Below, one piece after another: positions 17,801-26,809 of a DNA stretch of 64,000 bases. A model generated the notes under the pieces. It ran no database searches. It had not been told where the DNA came from and saw only the letters and a program-made list of their open reading frames with translations. Position 1 is the first letter of the stretch; each line of letters opens with the position of its first letter. The DNA is from DATFRX01 sp035630615. GTDB lineage: Bacteria; Actinomycetota; Actinomycetes; Propionibacteriales; Nocardioidaceae. Both the position numbers and the translations under genes were made by a program. The DNA lies in NCBI GenBank assembly GCA_035630615.1, contig DASQKI010000008.1, positions 20,151 to 84,150 on the forward strand, written 5' to 3'.

Positions 17801-17984
17801 GGCTGACAAGCCGGCCAAGCCGCGCGTCGATCGGGAGCCGAAGAAGCAGTTCAACGTCTATCTCCCGGCGTCCCTGATCAGGCGCATCAAGCACAAGGCG
17901 CTAGACGACGAGATCGTGCTGTCGGTCTGGGTCCAGCGCGCTCTCGAGGAATACCTCGACCGACATGGGGAGGCCCGCGGATGA
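17799..17984 (+). CDS. ribbon-helix-helix DNA-binding protein
   Basis: 61 residues. A basic tail is followed by a beta-strand (KKQFNVYLP), helix A (ASLIRRIKHKALDDE) and helix B (LSVWVQRALEEYLDRH), the complete RHH fold of CopG/Arc/MetJ-like repressors. The start codon immediately follows an array of five 8-bp repeats, probably its own operator. It overlaps the VOC-protein gene by 4 bases (ATGA), and the frameshifted MFS gene follows, so it may repress a three-gene cassette. No toxin gene is adjacent, so a toxin-antitoxin role is not supported. Confidence 0.8.
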   Translation: MADKPAKPRVDREPKKQFNVYLPASLIRRIKHKALDDEIVLSVWVQRALEEYLDRHGEARG

Positions 17985-18685
17985 CCGGCTCACGCACTGA
18001 CGACTGCATCGTTCGGCCGTTGCGGTTCACCGACGACATCCCCGTGATGCGCGGCTTCCTCGAACTGCTCGGCATGGCTCCGCGCGTGGAGGCGCAGGGC
18101 GGCGGCTGGGTCGACATGGTGTCCGGCGCCGGGATGCTCGCCCTGCACGAGGCCGCCAGCAGCTCGACGAGCGGTCGGCCCGGACAGACCAACTTGTCGT
18201 TCGAGGGAGTTGACCTCGATGCGCTGGCCGCTCGGCTGACCGACGCCGGCTGGTCCGACGCGACGATCTGGGATGAGGCGTACGGCCGGGTCCTCAGTGT
18301 GACCGACCCGAGCGGCGTGCCGATCTGGGTCGACGGCTACAGCGACGACGACTACGGCTATCGCGTCCACGTCCCCGACCGTGACCGCCGCTGGTCGGTG
18401 ATGCCGGTGCGATCGACGGCGAACGTGGAGGAGTACGCCCGGTTCCTCGGTCGTTTCGGCCTGCCGGATGCCGGCGGAGACGCGCCGACGCTTGGCGGTC
18501 ACGTCGGCCTGGTCCGGGTCGAGTCCGGTCCGGAGACGGTTCGGCTCGGCTTCGCGACCGAGGAGCCGCTCGACGACGTCGCCACCCGACTCCGCGCGGC
18601 CGGCCACGATCCGACGGTCGCCGGGCGGCAACTGACCGTCGTCGACCCTGATGGACAGCCGGTCGTGGTCAACGCCCGACCATGA
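17981..18685 (+). CDS. two-domain VOC (glyoxalase/bleomycin-resistance) protein
   Basis: 234 residues. Two halves of similar beta-alpha-beta-beta-beta pattern; the first ends DPSGVPIWVDG and the second DPDGQPVVVN, both typical of VOC domain ends. The family covers metal-dependent isomerases, dioxygenases and antibiotic-binding proteins; metal ligands cannot be assigned here. It overlaps the RHH gene by 4 bases and the MFS gene by 4 bases, which suggests a co-regulated resistance or detoxification cassette (inference). Confidence 0.8.
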   Translation: MTGSRTDDCIVRPLRFTDDIPVMRGFLELLGMAPRVEAQGGGWVDMVSGAGMLALHEAASSSTSGRPGQTNLSFEGVDLDALAARLTDAGWSDATIWDEAYGRVLSVTDPSGVPIWVDGYSDDDYGYRVHVPDRDRRWSVMPVRSTANVEEYARFLGRFGLPDAGGDAPTLGGHVGLVRVESGPETVRLGFATEEPLDDVATRLRAAGHDPTVAGRQLTVVDPDGQPVVVNARP

Positions 18686-19936
18686 CGGCGGACGCGACCG
18701 AGGTACGCGCGAGCCTCCGGACCGATCCCGACTTCCGGCGCTACTTCCTCGCGCGGCTGCTGTCCGAGTGCGGCACCATCATCACGCTGATCGCCTTGCC
18801 GGTCTTGGTCTATCGGCTCAGCGGTTCGGCGCCCTTGACGGCCACGGTCTCGATGCTCGAGGCCGCGCCGTACGTGCTCTTCGGGCTGTTTGCCGGCGCG
18901 TTGGCCGACCGGCTCGATCGCCGTCGCCTGATGGTCGTCGCCGACGTCGCGGACGCGCTCCTGATCGCCTCGGTGCCGGTGGCCTACCTGCTCGACTCCC
19001 TGACGGTGCCGCATCTGATGGTCGTCGCCTTCTGCGGACCGGCGATCGCCGTCTTCTTCGACGGGGCCAACTTCGGCGCCTTGCCGGTGCTGGTCGGCAG
19101 CGACCGGATCGCCAAGGCCAACGCAGTCGTGTGGTCGTCGGCGACGGCAGCGGAGATCGTGCTGCCGTCGCTGGTCGGACTGACGCTGGCCGTGGTGCAT
19201 CCGTCGACCCTGCTGGGCGTCGACGCCTTGAGCTTCGCGGCGTCGGCGGTGCTCGTACGGACGATCGCCCGGCCGCTGCAGGACCCCGCGCGGGAGCGTA
19301 CGCGACCGACGACCCGCTCGGTTCTGGCCGACATCAAGGTCGGCGTCCAGTTTCTCGTGCGGCACCCTGGTGTGCGAACGATGACGCTCACCAACACGCT
19401 GCAATCAGTCGTCGGCGGCGGCTTCGTGTCGCTCATGGTGGTGTGGTTCGACCGCGTGCTAGATATCGGCACGGACGGGTGGCGATTCGGGTTGGTCTGG
19501 AGCAGCTGGAGCGCGGGCCCTCCTCGCGACGCTCAGTCTGCCTCGCCTGCTCGACCGGATGACACCGGCCGCGATCACGTTGACCGCCGTGCCAATAGCG
19601 GCCGCTGTGGGCATCGCGACCAGCTTCGCCACCGTATGGCCCGTAGCCGCCCTCGGGCTCTTGATGTGGAGCATCGCCTACACGATGGTGGTGGTCAACT
19701 CGATCTCCTACCGGCAACAGGTCACACCGGAGCACCTGCTGAGCCGGGTCAATACGGTTGGTCGGATGGTCGCGTGGGGAATCGGTTATTCGGCCGGTGC
19801 CGCTGCGGCCGGGGCTCTCGCCGCCGTCATCGGCGTACCCCAAGCCCTTCATCTCGTCACATCCGTCGGGCTCCTCGCGGTCGTCGTTGCCTGGACTTCC
19901 CCGTTACGCAGCGCACGGGACTATGGCTTGCCTTAG
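18682..19936 (+). pseudogene. MFS transporter with a frameshift
   Basis: The first frame encodes an MFS N-terminus (RYFLARLLSECGTIITLIAL, LFAGALADRLDRRRLMVVAD) through about 275 residues. Near 19518-19521 it passes into another frame (from DRMTPAAITLTAVPIAAAVG to LRSARDYGLP), which encodes the remaining membrane helices. Removing one base or adding two in GCGGGCCCTCC restores WSAGLLATLSLPRLLDRMTP. The whole would be about 417 residues and 12 helices, similar to DitE-like/enterobactin-type MFS exporters. Either disrupted or a sequencing error; the two halves show no other damage. Confidence 0.85.
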
Positions 19937-19981
19937 GCTTCGCGGCAGACTGGAGCTGCGAGTCGTCGAGGAGGTGCCGTC

Positions 19982-20827
19982 ATGTTGCGTACGGTGTCGG
20001 GCGTCCGCCAGCTGGGTCCGACCGACCTGCCCTCGCTGCAGCGGCTCCTCGACCTCGACCCGGTCGCCAACGTCTTCGTCGACCACCAGGTCGAGGTCAC
20101 CGGCATCGAGTCCCGGCGGATGGGTGGCGACATGTGGGGCTTCGTGCGCCGCAACGAGCTGGTGGCGGCTTGTCACGCCGGCGCCAACCTCGTGCCGGTC
20201 GGCGCCGACCTGGAGGCCATGGTGGCATTCGCCGACCATGCCGCCGGCCAGACGCGCATGAGCTCGTCGATTGTCGGCCCGCACGACATGGTGCTGCCGT
20301 TGTGGGAGCGGCTCGAGTCGGCCTGGGGGCCGGCGCGCCAGGTCAGGGCCGAGCAACCGATGCTCACCGTTCGCTCACCGTCGCCGCTGCGCCCGGATGC
20401 GGCCGTCCGCCGTGTCGTCTTCGACGAGCTCGACGTCCTCTATCCGTCCTGCGTCGCGATGTTCACCGAGGAGGTCGGCGTCTCGCCGGAGCCGATCGGA
20501 GGCGGTGGGCACTACCGGGCCCGGGTTGCGCAGCTGATCTCCCGCGGATGGGCGTTCGCTCGGATCGAGGACGATCAGGTCGTCTTCAAGGCCGAGGTCG
20601 GTGTCGCGACCCGGCGCGCCTGCCAGATCCAAGGGGTCTATGTGCATCCCGACTATCGGGGCCAAGGCATCGCCGCGCCCGCGATGGCAGCGGTGATCAA
20701 CGTCGCACTGCGCGAGATCGCTCCCGTCGTGTCGCTCTACGTCAATGCCGGCAACCTGCCGGCGCTCCGGGCGTACCGTCGGGCCGGCTTCGCCGAGAAG
20801 GGCATGTTCGCCACCGTCCTGTTCTGA
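19982..20827 (+). CDS. GNAT acetyltransferase with DUF4081 N-terminal domain
   Basis: 281 residues. An N-terminal DUF4081-type domain (LLDLDPVANVFVDHQVE) precedes a GNAT domain with the acetyl-CoA pyrophosphate loop VYVHPDYRGQGIAAPAMAAV and the closing YVNAGNLPALRAYRRAGF. The acceptor substrate is unknown. The start has a strong ribosome-binding site (GAGGAGG). In actinobacteria this gene normally sits between ispG and proS, as here, although four accessory genes now separate it from ispG. Confidence 0.88.
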   Translation: MLRTVSGVRQLGPTDLPSLQRLLDLDPVANVFVDHQVEVTGIESRRMGGDMWGFVRRNELVAACHAGANLVPVGADLEAMVAFADHAAGQTRMSSSIVGPHDMVLPLWERLESAWGPARQVRAEQPMLTVRSPSPLRPDAAVRRVVFDELDVLYPSCVAMFTEEVGVSPEPIGGGGHYRARVAQLISRGWAFARIEDDQVVFKAEVGVATRRACQIQGVYVHPDYRGQGIAAPAMAAVINVALREIAPVVSLYVNAGNLPALRAYRRAGFAEKGMFATVLF

Positions 20828-20902
20828 GTGCTGATGGCGACCTTCGGCCGGCGTCGTGGGATGATCGAGGCGTCTATTGGGGGCGATCGAAGGGGATCTC
20901 GG

Positions 20903-22096
20903 GTGTCATCGACAGCAATGCGCCGGACCGCGTACGCCGCAATCTGCGGCCTCGTGTTCGGGCTCGGCCTCGCCGGGTGTAGCTCCGACGACGACGCGAG
21001 CGACGGCGGTGGCGACGATACCCCGGCGCCGACGGCGCAGCCGAATCCGCCGCGGCGGTTCAGCGTCGTGATGTCCGGTGACGTGCTGATCCATAACGGC
21101 GTTTGGGAGTCGGCCGAGGAATTCGCCGCCGCCGAGGGCAGGAACGGCATGGACTTCGCCCCGATGTTCGCCCCGATGAAGCCGGTCTACGAGAGCGCCG
21201 ACCTCGCCATCTGTCACCTGGAGGTGCCGCTCGCCGAGCCGGACGGGCCGTTCCTCAACTACCCGATCTTCAGCGCGCCACCGCAGCTGGTCAACGGCCT
21301 CAAGCAGGCCGGCATCGACGCGTGCACGACGGCGTCCAACCACAGCCTCGACACCGGTTGGGAGGGGCTGAAGCGAACCCTCGACACGCTCGACGCCAAG
21401 GGAGTCCCGCATGCGGGCACGGCGGGCAGCCGCAAGGAGTCCAAGACTCCGCTGATCCTCGACGTCGCGGGTGTCAAGGTCGCGCTGTTGAGCTACACGT
21501 ACGGGACCAACGGCATTCCGATCCCATCGGAGGAGCCATGGTCGGTGCCGCTCATCGACGCCGACGACATCAAGTACGACGCCCGCCAGGCTCGCCACGA
21601 CGGTGCCGAGGTGGTCATCGTCGCTCTCCATCACGGCACCGAATACACGACCGAGCCGGACAGCCTCCAGCGAGAGGTGGTCGGCGAGATCACGAAGTCG
21701 CCGGCAATTGATCTCGTCTACGGCCACCACGCCCACGTGCCGCAGCCGATCGACGTCGTCCACGGCACCTGGGTGGCCTACGGGCTCGGCAACTTCATCG
21801 CCCAGCAAGAGACCGCCATCCCCGACACCTACCGCGGCGTCACGGTGAAGTTCACCCTCGTCGAGCAGCCGAACGGTCGGTTCAAGGTGAGCCGGGCGCA
21901 GTTCGCGCCGACGATGATCACGCCCTACGGCGGCCCGCCGATGCGGGTGCTCAACGTCCCTGCCGCATTGCATGACCCCTCGACAGACCCGTCCCTGATG
22001 CCCAGCCTCCGCGAAACCCTGACGAGCGTCCGAGAGGACGTCTACAGCCTGGGCGCCCGCCGAGATGGCCTCCGGATGCTGCGGTCACCGGAGTGA
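20903..22096 (+). CDS. CapA-family (PGA_cap) lipoprotein
   Basis: 397 residues. Lipoprotein signal with lipobox LAGC (C26), an Asp/Gly-rich linker, then a metallophosphatase-like CapA domain with SGDVLIHNGV, SNHSLDTGWEG, VIVALHHGTEY and YGHHAHVPQP. CapA proteins take part in poly-gamma-glutamate or other surface polymer synthesis; the other cap genes are absent, so the polymer is unknown. GTG 20903 is preferred to the ATG at 20828 because it has AAGGGGAT upstream and gives a normal lipoprotein signal. A long perfect hairpin follows 4 bases after the stop. Confidence 0.85.
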   Translation: MSSTAMRRTAYAAICGLVFGLGLAGCSSDDDASDGGGDDTPAPTAQPNPPRRFSVVMSGDVLIHNGVWESAEEFAAAEGRNGMDFAPMFAPMKPVYESADLAICHLEVPLAEPDGPFLNYPIFSAPPQLVNGLKQAGIDACTTASNHSLDTGWEGLKRTLDTLDAKGVPHAGTAGSRKESKTPLILDVAGVKVALLSYTYGTNGIPIPSEEPWSVPLIDADDIKYDARQARHDGAEVVIVALHHGTEYTTEPDSLQREVVGEITKSPAIDLVYGHHAHVPQPIDVVHGTWVAYGLGNFIAQQETAIPDTYRGVTVKFTLVEQPNGRFKVSRAQFAPTMITPYGGPPMRVLNVPAALHDPSTDPSLMPSLRETLTSVREDVYSLGARRDGLRMLRSPE

Positions 22097-22100
22097 AGAG

Positions 22101-22204
22101 CCGAGTTTCCGGGGTTGTCTCGCGCGGTCTGTGGATGGGCCTGGCCGCCGAGCGAGGAACGAGCGAGGCTGGTTTGACCGCGCGAGACAACCCCGGAAAC
22201 TCGG
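22101..22204. repeat. perfect 29-bp inverted repeat with 46-base centre
   Basis: Arms at 22101-22129 and 22176-22204 are exact complements over 29 bases (arm begins CCGAGTTTCCGGGGTTGTCT). The centre contains GAGCGAGGAACGAGCGAG, a short direct repeat. It starts 4 bases after the CapA stop and could end its transcript. Arm length and perfection exceed a normal terminator and look like a non-autonomous palindromic element. Confidence 0.9.
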
Positions 22205-22267
22205 CGGCGGACCGCCCGGCGGCCTCGGTATCCTCACCACGTCAGCACGTCTATTGAGGAGCTCAAC

Positions 22268-24034
22268 GTGATCTTGCGGATGTCGTCGCTGTTCGTCCGG
22301 ACCCTGCGGGAAAATCCGGTGGACGCCGAGGTCCCGAGCCACCAGCTCCTGGTGCGCGCGGGTTACATCCGGCGCGCCGCCCCGGGCATCTACTCCTGGC
22401 TGCCGCTCGGCTTTCGGGTGCTGCGCAACGTCGAGCGGATCGTGCGCGAGGAGATGGACGCCATCGGCTCGCAGGAGGTGCACTTCCCTGCGCTGTTGCC
22501 CCGCGAGCCCTACGAGGCGTCCGGTCGCTGGACCGAGTACGGCGACAGCATCTTCCGCCTCAAGGACCGGAAGGGCAACGACTACCTGCTCGGCCCTACC
22601 CACGAGGAACTGTTCACGCTGCTCGTCAAGGACCTGTACTCGTCCTACAAGGACCTGCCGCTGAGCCTGTACCAGATCCAGACCAAGTACCGCGACGAAC
22701 CGCGTCCGCGGGCCGGGATCCTGCGCGGCCGCGAGTTCGTGATGAAGGATTCGTACTCCTTCGACATCTCCGACGAGGCGTTCCTGAAGTCGTACGGAGC
22801 GCATCGCGAGGCCTACATCAAGATCTTCGACCGGCTCGGTTTCGACTACGTCATCGTCGCCGCGATGTCGGGGGCGATGGGCGGCTCGGCGAGCGAGGAG
22901 TTCCTCGCTGTCGCCGACAACGGTGAGGACACCTACGTACGCTGCAGCACCTGCGACTACGCGGCCAACGTCGAGGCCGTACGCGTGCCGGTTCCCGAGC
23001 CGGTGCCCTACGACGACCTGCCCGCGGCGCATGCCGAACACACGCCGGACACGCCGACGATCGAGACGCTGGTCGACCACCTCAACGCGAAGTTCCCCCG
23101 CGACAACCGGCCCTGGACGGCCGCCGACACGCTCAAAAACGTGGTCGTGATGCTGAAGCATCCGGCCGGCAAGAGAGAGCCGATCGCGATCGGTGTCCCC
23201 GGCGACCGCGACGTCGACCTCAAGCGACTACAAGCTCAGGTCGAGCCAGCGGAAGTGCAGGCCTTCGACGAGAAGGACTTCGCCGACCACCCGAGCCTGG
23301 TCAAGGGCTACATCGGGCCCGGCACGCTGGGGGAGAAGGGCACGTCGGGCATTCGCTACCTGCTCGACCCGCGCGTGGTCACCGGCACCCGCTGGGTCAC
23401 CGGCGCCAATGTCGACGGCAGTCACGTGATCGACCTGGTGGCCGGTCGAGACTTCGAGGGCGACGGCGTCATCGAGGCGGCCGAGGTACGTGACGGCGAC
23501 CCCTGCCCCAACGGCGACGGCGTACTCGAGTCGGCCCGCGGCATCGAGATGGGCCACATCTTCCAGCTCGGCACTTTGTACGCCGAGGCGCTCGGACTCC
23601 GAGTGCTGGACGAGAACGGCAAGCTCACAACCGTGACGATGGGGTCGTACGGCGTCGGCGTCTCGCGTGCCGTCGCGGCCGTCGTCGAAAACTCGCACGA
23701 CGAGCACGGCATCGTCTGGCCGAGGGAGCTGGCGCCGGCCGACGTGCACATCGTGGCGACCGGCAAGGACCAGGCGGCCTTCGCCGCGGCAGAACGGATC
23801 GCGACCGAGCTGGACGCGCGCGGCGTGACGGCGCTGTACGACGACCGGCCCAAGATGTCGCCGGGCGTGAAGTTCGCCGATGCCGAGCTGCTCGGGATCC
23901 CGACCATCGTCGTCGTCGGCAAAAACCTCGCCGACGGCGCGATCGAGATCCGCGACCGGGCCAGCGGCGACCGTACGTCGGTGCCGGTCGAGCGAGCCGT
24001 CGACGAGATCGCGGCGGCCGTCTCAGGATCCTGA
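22268..24034 (+). CDS. proS: prolyl-tRNA synthetase (bacterial type)
   Basis: 588 residues. Class II motif 1 region (PGIYSWLPLGFRVLRNVERI), motif 2 (RDEPRPRAGILRGREFVMKD), a long editing insertion (about residues 220-400) and a C-terminal anticodon-binding domain (VHIVATGKDQAAFAAAERI). It charges tRNA-Pro and edits mischarged alanine. GTG 22268 is chosen because TGAGGAG lies 8 bases upstream; ATG 22280 is the alternative. A TATCCT box at 22229-22234 may be its -10, just downstream of the 29-bp hairpin. Confidence 0.96.
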   Translation: MILRMSSLFVRTLRENPVDAEVPSHQLLVRAGYIRRAAPGIYSWLPLGFRVLRNVERIVREEMDAIGSQEVHFPALLPREPYEASGRWTEYGDSIFRLKDRKGNDYLLGPTHEELFTLLVKDLYSSYKDLPLSLYQIQTKYRDEPRPRAGILRGREFVMKDSYSFDISDEAFLKSYGAHREAYIKIFDRLGFDYVIVAAMSGAMGGSASEEFLAVADNGEDTYVRCSTCDYAANVEAVRVPVPEPVPYDDLPAAHAEHTPDTPTIETLVDHLNAKFPRDNRPWTAADTLKNVVVMLKHPAGKREPIAIGVPGDRDVDLKRLQAQVEPAEVQAFDEKDFADHPSLVKGYIGPGTLGEKGTSGIRYLLDPRVVTGTRWVTGANVDGSHVIDLVAGRDFEGDGVIEAAEVRDGDPCPNGDGVLESARGIEMGHIFQLGTLYAEALGLRVLDENGKLTTVTMGSYGVGVSRAVAAVVENSHDEHGIVWPRELAPADVHIVATGKDQAAFAAAERIATELDARGVTALYDDRPKMSPGVKFADAELLGIPTIVVVGKNLADGAIEIRDRASGDRTSVPVERAVDEIAAAVSGS

Positions 24035-24038
24035 GATC

Positions 24039-24755
24039 GTGGCGGATATCGACGCAGTCATCTTCGACTGGGGCGGCACACTGACGCCCTGGCGCACCGT
24101 CGACTACGAAGACGAGTGGCGCACGATCGCGAGCGTTGGCGATCTGCCCGCCGGCGTCGACGCGGCGGCGGCGACCCTGGCCCTGCACAATGCGGCCAGC
24201 CAGGTGTGGGCGCGAGCACGAGACGAGCACCGCAGTGCCACGATCGACGAGATCTGCACGGTCGCGAGCATCGAGCTGACGGCCGAGCGGATCGCGGCCT
24301 ACCGGGCGTTCTGGGAACCGTCGACGTGGACCGACCCCGAGGTCCGCCCGCTGTTCGAGCGACTTCGCGCCGAGGGCGTAGCGGTCGGCGTGTTGTCCAA
24401 CACGGTGTGGCCGGGCGCCTGGCACGACGAGATCCTCGACCGCGACGGCGTGCTGCACCTGATCGACGGTCGGGTCTACACCAGCGAGATCGACTGGACC
24501 AAGCCGCATGCTGAGGCGTTCGCCGCCGCTCGGCACGCGGTCGGTGCCGACGATCCGGCGCGCTGCGTCTATGTGGGGGACCGGTTGTTCGACGACATCT
24601 GGGGCGCGCGCAACGCCGGCATGCGCGCGGTCTGGGTGCCGCACAGCGACATCCCGGCCGATCAGATCGGGCACACCGAGGGCGAACCCGACGCCGTCGT
24701 GCAGTCGCTGCGGGATATTCCGGATGTTCTGTCTCATATCAGTCAGAACCCGTGA
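24039..24755 (+). CDS. HAD-superfamily hydrolase
   Basis: 238 residues starting at GTG, 4 bases after the proS stop, so probably cotranscribed. HAD motif I is VIFDWGGTLT with nucleophile D10; the usual second aspartate (DxD) is replaced by glycine. Motif II is VGVLSNTVW, motif III lysine is in DWTKPHAEAF, motif IV is YVGDRLFDDIWGA. Substitution of the acid/base aspartate is shared by a group of actinobacterial HADs and may mean altered chemistry rather than ordinary phosphatase activity. Substrate unknown. Confidence 0.85.
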   Translation: MADIDAVIFDWGGTLTPWRTVDYEDEWRTIASVGDLPAGVDAAAATLALHNAASQVWARARDEHRSATIDEICTVASIELTAERIAAYRAFWEPSTWTDPEVRPLFERLRAEGVAVGVLSNTVWPGAWHDEILDRDGVLHLIDGRVYTSEIDWTKPHAEAFAAARHAVGADDPARCVYVGDRLFDDIWGARNAGMRAVWVPHSDIPADQIGHTEGEPDAVVQSLRDIPDVLSHISQNP

Positions 24756-24829
24756 CAAGAGGCTCCCGGTGGACGAAAGTACGGCATCATCCGGACCGTC
24801 CCGGTCCGCCGGACTCAAGGGAGTGGGAC

Positions 24830-25753
24830 ATGACAGGAGCGACGAGGGTCGTCATACGGCTCGCCATCGCAACCGGAACGCTGCTGGCCATCGGCGCGAC
24901 CACGCCGACACAGGCGATGCGTCCCGCCGAGCCTGCAGGCCACGAGTGCGTCCAACCGGTTCGTGTCGCCGACAATGATCGCGGCAGCGACATCGACCGC
25001 GAACCTGCCGGTATGGACATCAGCGCGGCCAAGCAGGCGCGTGTCGAGCGGCAGATCGACCATCGCACCGCGCGGCCCCCGGAAGCGCTCGCGGGCGCTG
25101 AGGTGCCCGTCTACGTCCATGTCATGCTCGACAAGCAGGGCAATGGCGACGTCACCCAGCAGCAGATCGACGACCAGGTCGACGTCCTCAACAACACCTT
25201 CGCGGGCGGCGAGTCCGGCGACGCGGCCAACACGGGCTTCACGTTCACCCTGGCCGGTGTCGACCGGTTCTACAACAACACGTGGCACCGCGACGGCGCG
25301 AGCACCAAGTACCGGTCGCAGACCCGGCAGGGCGGCGCGAACGCACTGAACATCTGGCTGGTCGACTTCAACTACCTCGGCATCGCGACGTTCCCGTGGG
25401 ACTACGCCAAGCAGTCGAAGATCGACGGCATCCGGGTCCACTTCGACTCGCTGCCGGGCGGTGGGATCGAAAACTTCAACCTCGGTGAGACGGCGACCCA
25501 CGAAGCCGGCCACTGGTTCGGGCTCTACCACACGTTCCAGGGCGGCTGTAACGAGCCGGGCGACGAGGTCGCCGACACACCGGCCCAGGCCTCGCCGACC
25601 AGCGGCTGCCCCGCAGGTCGTGACTCCTGCTCCGCCCCGGGTCTCGACCCGATCCACAACTACATGGATTACTCGTACGACAGCTGCTACACCCAGTTCA
25701 CCCCGGGTCAGTCGCAGCGGATGAACGACGCCTGGACGGCGTACCGCGCCTGA
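24830..25753 (+). CDS. secreted M43-type (pappalysin-like) zinc metalloprotease
   Basis: 307 residues. Signal peptide ending near TTPTQA. Extended metzincin motif HEAGHWFGLYH gives zinc ligands H224, H228 and H234, and the Met-turn is NYMDYSYDSC. Cysteines GGC, SGC, DSCSA and DSCYTQF probably form disulfides as in M43B proteases. Predicted extracellular endopeptidase. ATG 24830 has GGGAGTGGG just upstream; the longer frame from 24752 lacks conservation with the signal peptide and is rejected. A hairpin terminator follows. Confidence 0.9.
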   Translation: MTGATRVVIRLAIATGTLLAIGATTPTQAMRPAEPAGHECVQPVRVADNDRGSDIDREPAGMDISAAKQARVERQIDHRTARPPEALAGAEVPVYVHVMLDKQGNGDVTQQQIDDQVDVLNNTFAGGESGDAANTGFTFTLAGVDRFYNNTWHRDGASTKYRSQTRQGGANALNIWLVDFNYLGIATFPWDYAKQSKIDGIRVHFDSLPGGGIENFNLGETATHEAGHWFGLYHTFQGGCNEPGDEVADTPAQASPTSGCPAGRDSCSAPGLDPIHNYMDYSYDSCYTQFTPGQSQRMNDAWTAYRA

Positions 25754-25775
25754 TCCAAGGCATGCCGTGACGGCG

Positions 25776-25810
25776 CGTCCGGCTGTCCCGTTCGGCGGGT
25801 CAGCCGGACG
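25776..25810 (+). terminator. hairpin terminator of the M43 protease gene
   Basis: CGTCCGGCTG at 25776-25785 pairs exactly with CAGCCGGACG at 25801-25810; the loop adds CCCG/CGGG pairing. It lies 23 bases after the stop codon. Confidence 0.75.
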
Positions 25811-25901
25811 TCGTCGTTAGGCAAACCCTCGGCTTAGCTCGACGCCGATCCTGGCGGTATTCCACGAGGGGTGCCGCCGTCTGGAATGGCCCTATCTGCC
25901 A

Positions 25902-25910
25902 ATAGGCTGC
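25902..25910 (+). promoter_or_regulatory. putative -10 (ATAGGCTGC) of first Pro-rich gene
   Basis: TAGGCT at 25903-25908 fits the actinobacterial TAnnnT -10 and lies 39 bases before the GTG. The same nonamer ATAGGCTGC occurs at 26771-26779, 38-39 bases before the second paralogue. Confidence 0.5.
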
Positions 25911-25941
25911 ATTCCGACATTCAGAAAACTCGGGAGGATTT

Positions 25942-26679
25942 GTGAGCCAGCAACCACCGCCGGGCCCGCCTCCGTACGGTCAGCAACCGCCTGGTCCGTA
26001 CGGACCGCCCGGAGGTCCGCCGCCTGGAGGTCCGCCTCCGCAGGGCCCGCCGCCCGGAGGGCCGCCGCAGGGGCCGCCACCGGGGTGGGGTCCTCCGCCG
26101 CCGTACGGCCAGCCCGGTGGTCCGGGCGGACCCTCCGGCGGCCCATCGAAGGGCATGATCGCGGGCATCATCATCGCCGTCCTCGTGATTGTCGGGGGCG
26201 GCGTTGCGGCCGCGATCCTCTTGCTCGGTGGTGACGATGACGACAGCGCCGACGGTGGCGACTCGGGGGACAGCTCGGGCGCCCTCGAGACGGCGCAGTC
26301 GTTCATCGCGGCATTGGAGGACGGCGACTGCGAGGCCGCCGGCGCGCTCGCGACTCAGAGCTTCGTCGAGCAGTACGGCGCGAGCTGCGACAGCGAGACG
26401 CTGCAGCAGTCGAGCTACGGCGACCCGGAGATCACCGACGAGTCGGACGACGCGGCGACCGCGGAGTTCAGCGTGGCCAGCGACCAGGGCGACTCCACGG
26501 TGGCGATGGACCTGGTCGTCGAGGACGGGGAGTGGAAGGTCGCCGGTCTCGGCCCGTCCGGCGGCATTCCGTCGGCGTCGATTCCGTCGTTCTCGGTCCC
26601 GACGGCGCCGTCGTTCAGCGTTCCGTCGTTTAGCATTCCCTCCTTCAGCATCCCGTCATTCACCGTTCCGACCAGCTGA
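25942..26679 (+). CDS. Pro-rich single-pass membrane protein, paralogue 1
   Basis: 245 residues. The cytoplasmic N-terminus is Pro/Gly-rich (GPPPGGPPQGPPPGWG), followed by a membrane helix at about residues 71-96 (MIAGIIIAVLVIVGGGVAAA), an Asp-rich linker and an extracellular domain of DUF4878/NTF2-like appearance (ETAQSFIAALEDGDCEAAGA, VVEDGEWKVAG). The C-terminus is a low-complexity PSFSVPSFSIPSFSIPSF repeat. Starts at GTG with GGGAGG upstream. First of three tandem paralogues (next at 26810 and 27801). No function is established; a secretion-linked or envelope role is a guess from topology. Confidence 0.8.
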   Translation: MSQQPPPGPPPYGQQPPGPYGPPGGPPPGGPPPQGPPPGGPPQGPPPGWGPPPPYGQPGGPGGPSGGPSKGMIAGIIIAVLVIVGGGVAAAILLLGGDDDDSADGGDSGDSSGALETAQSFIAALEDGDCEAAGALATQSFVEQYGASCDSETLQQSSYGDPEITDESDDAATAEFSVASDQGDSTVAMDLVVEDGEWKVAGLGPSGGIPSASIPSFSVPTAPSFSVPSFSIPSFSIPSFTVPTS

Positions 26680-26770
26680 CAACTCGACGGCCCGGCCGTC
26701 GGACGCCCGCCGAGCCGCGGCGGGGCCTCCGAGGCCGGTCACGCTCTAGCCGCTGTAGACCCGTGACCCC

Positions 26771-26779
26771 ATAGGCTGC
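26771..26779 (+). promoter_or_regulatory. putative -10 (ATAGGCTGC) of second Pro-rich gene
   Basis: TAGGCT at 26772-26777, identical nonamer and nearly identical distance to the start as upstream of paralogue 1. This suggests a duplicated promoter or shared control. Confidence 0.5.
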
Positions 26780-26809
26780 GGCGCTACACCGCGCAGATTC
26801 GGAGACTTC

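Noticed and set aside
17799..18685. Toxin-antitoxin pair (RHH protein plus next gene)
   Set aside because: The second gene is a two-domain VOC protein, not a known toxin fold; autoregulated cassette fits better.
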